A stretch of 64,000 nt of DNA, taken from assembly GCF_900155425.1 (NCBI RefSeq), contig NZ_LT700191.1, positions 607,918 through 671,917 on the forward strand, read 5' to 3'. The notes under the pieces were generated by a model, which saw only the letters and a program-made list of their open reading frames with translations, searched no databases and was not told where the DNA came from. Made by a program: the position numbers and the translations under genes. The stretch comes from Parabacteroides massiliensis. Lineage in GTDB: Bacteria > Bacteroidota > Bacteroidia > Bacteroidales > Tannerellaceae. This document shows positions 63,874-64,000 of the stretch, in pieces (within the stretch, counting starts at the first letter, position 1; the number at the start of each line of letters is the position of its first letter).

Positions 63874-64000
63874 ATGAAAGAGTACAAATACATCCTGCTG
63901 GATCTGGACGGCACGATTACGGATCCGATGATCGGCATCACCCGATGCGTCGAATACGCATTGAACCATTTCGGCATACAGGTAAACGACCTTCGCGAGT
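63874..64000 (+). CDS. HAD family phosphatase, partial (5' end only)
   Basis: The first 42 codons read MKEYKYILLDLDGTITDPMI and continue GITRCVEYALNHFGIQ to the window end. The DxDGT motif with the nucleophilic Asp is that of HAD hydrolases of the phosphoglycolate phosphatase / PpaX group. The ATG directly adjoins the carbonic anhydrase stop, so both are in one operon. The remainder lies outside the window. Confidence 0.85.
   Translation, partial: MKEYKYILLDLDGTITDPMIGITRCVEYALNHFGIQVNDLRE

Overview
The window reads as a chromosomal stretch of a Bacteroidales bacterium, most likely Parabacteroides or a close relative. The reasons are the SusC/SusD pair run by an ECF sigma/FecR pair, the many DUF families typical of Bacteroidetes (DUF3810, DUF4251, DUF4296, DUF6340), the DPP4 and DPP3 peptidases, and the promoter boxes. 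Upstream of most transcription units there is a TAnnTTTG box, sometimes with TTTG 18-21 bases further up. Genus is inferred from gene content only.

Layout. 1-7.3 kb: dpp4-lipA (lipA cut by the window edge), a radical SAM protein, a DUF4251 protein and a PMCA-type calcium ATPase. 7.3-11.4 kb: sialate O-acetylesterase, an SDR and a SpoU methyltransferase. 11.0-16.8 kb: ileS, dksA/traR-like, lspA, a DUF4296 lipoprotein and a small conserved protein. 16.9-23.6 kb: a five-gene operon (lipoprotein, Yip1-like, smpB, metH, DUF3810). 23.7-27.6 kb: rmuC, a YfcC-type carrier and dinB. 27.8-29.6 kb: tpx and an MFS pump. 29.6-31.9 kb: a decayed accessory patch with an MntA/HepT toxin-antitoxin pair, a MITE-like element, a broken integrase and tRNA-Thr. 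31.9-37.4 kb: hypothetical proteins, a TIM-barrel isomerase-like protein and valS. 37.8-44.7 kb: the sigma/FecR/SusC/SusD locus. 44.8-48.7 kb: an RluA pseudouridine synthase, dsbD and mazG. 48.8-50.3 kb: a second ECF sigma module. 50.4-52.9 kb: tRNA-Leu and groES-groEL. 52.9-64 kb: GH30 glycosidase, hisS, a zinc peptidase, purA, a Fur-family regulator, an AlkD-like protein, DPP3, a Pro-peptidase, a gamma-carbonic anhydrase and the start of a HAD phosphatase.

The most unusual signal is a set of AT-rich elements made of 7- or 8-base tandem units, often as two inverted arrays around a short core. They lie between genes (13.2, 33.5, 47.9, 52.4 and 63.3 kb). Very similar sequence also occurs in frame inside metH at three interdomain linkers. 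Two of those linkers share a DNA segment and the peptide SKQLxxDN. This resembles palindromic elements that spread into protein-coding genes, as known in Rickettsia, but here it seems to involve short-period tandem units.

The other accessory signal is the patch at 29.6-31.9 kb, where a 204-bp inverted-repeat element has replaced the last codons of hepT beside the remains of a tRNA-targeted integrase gene.
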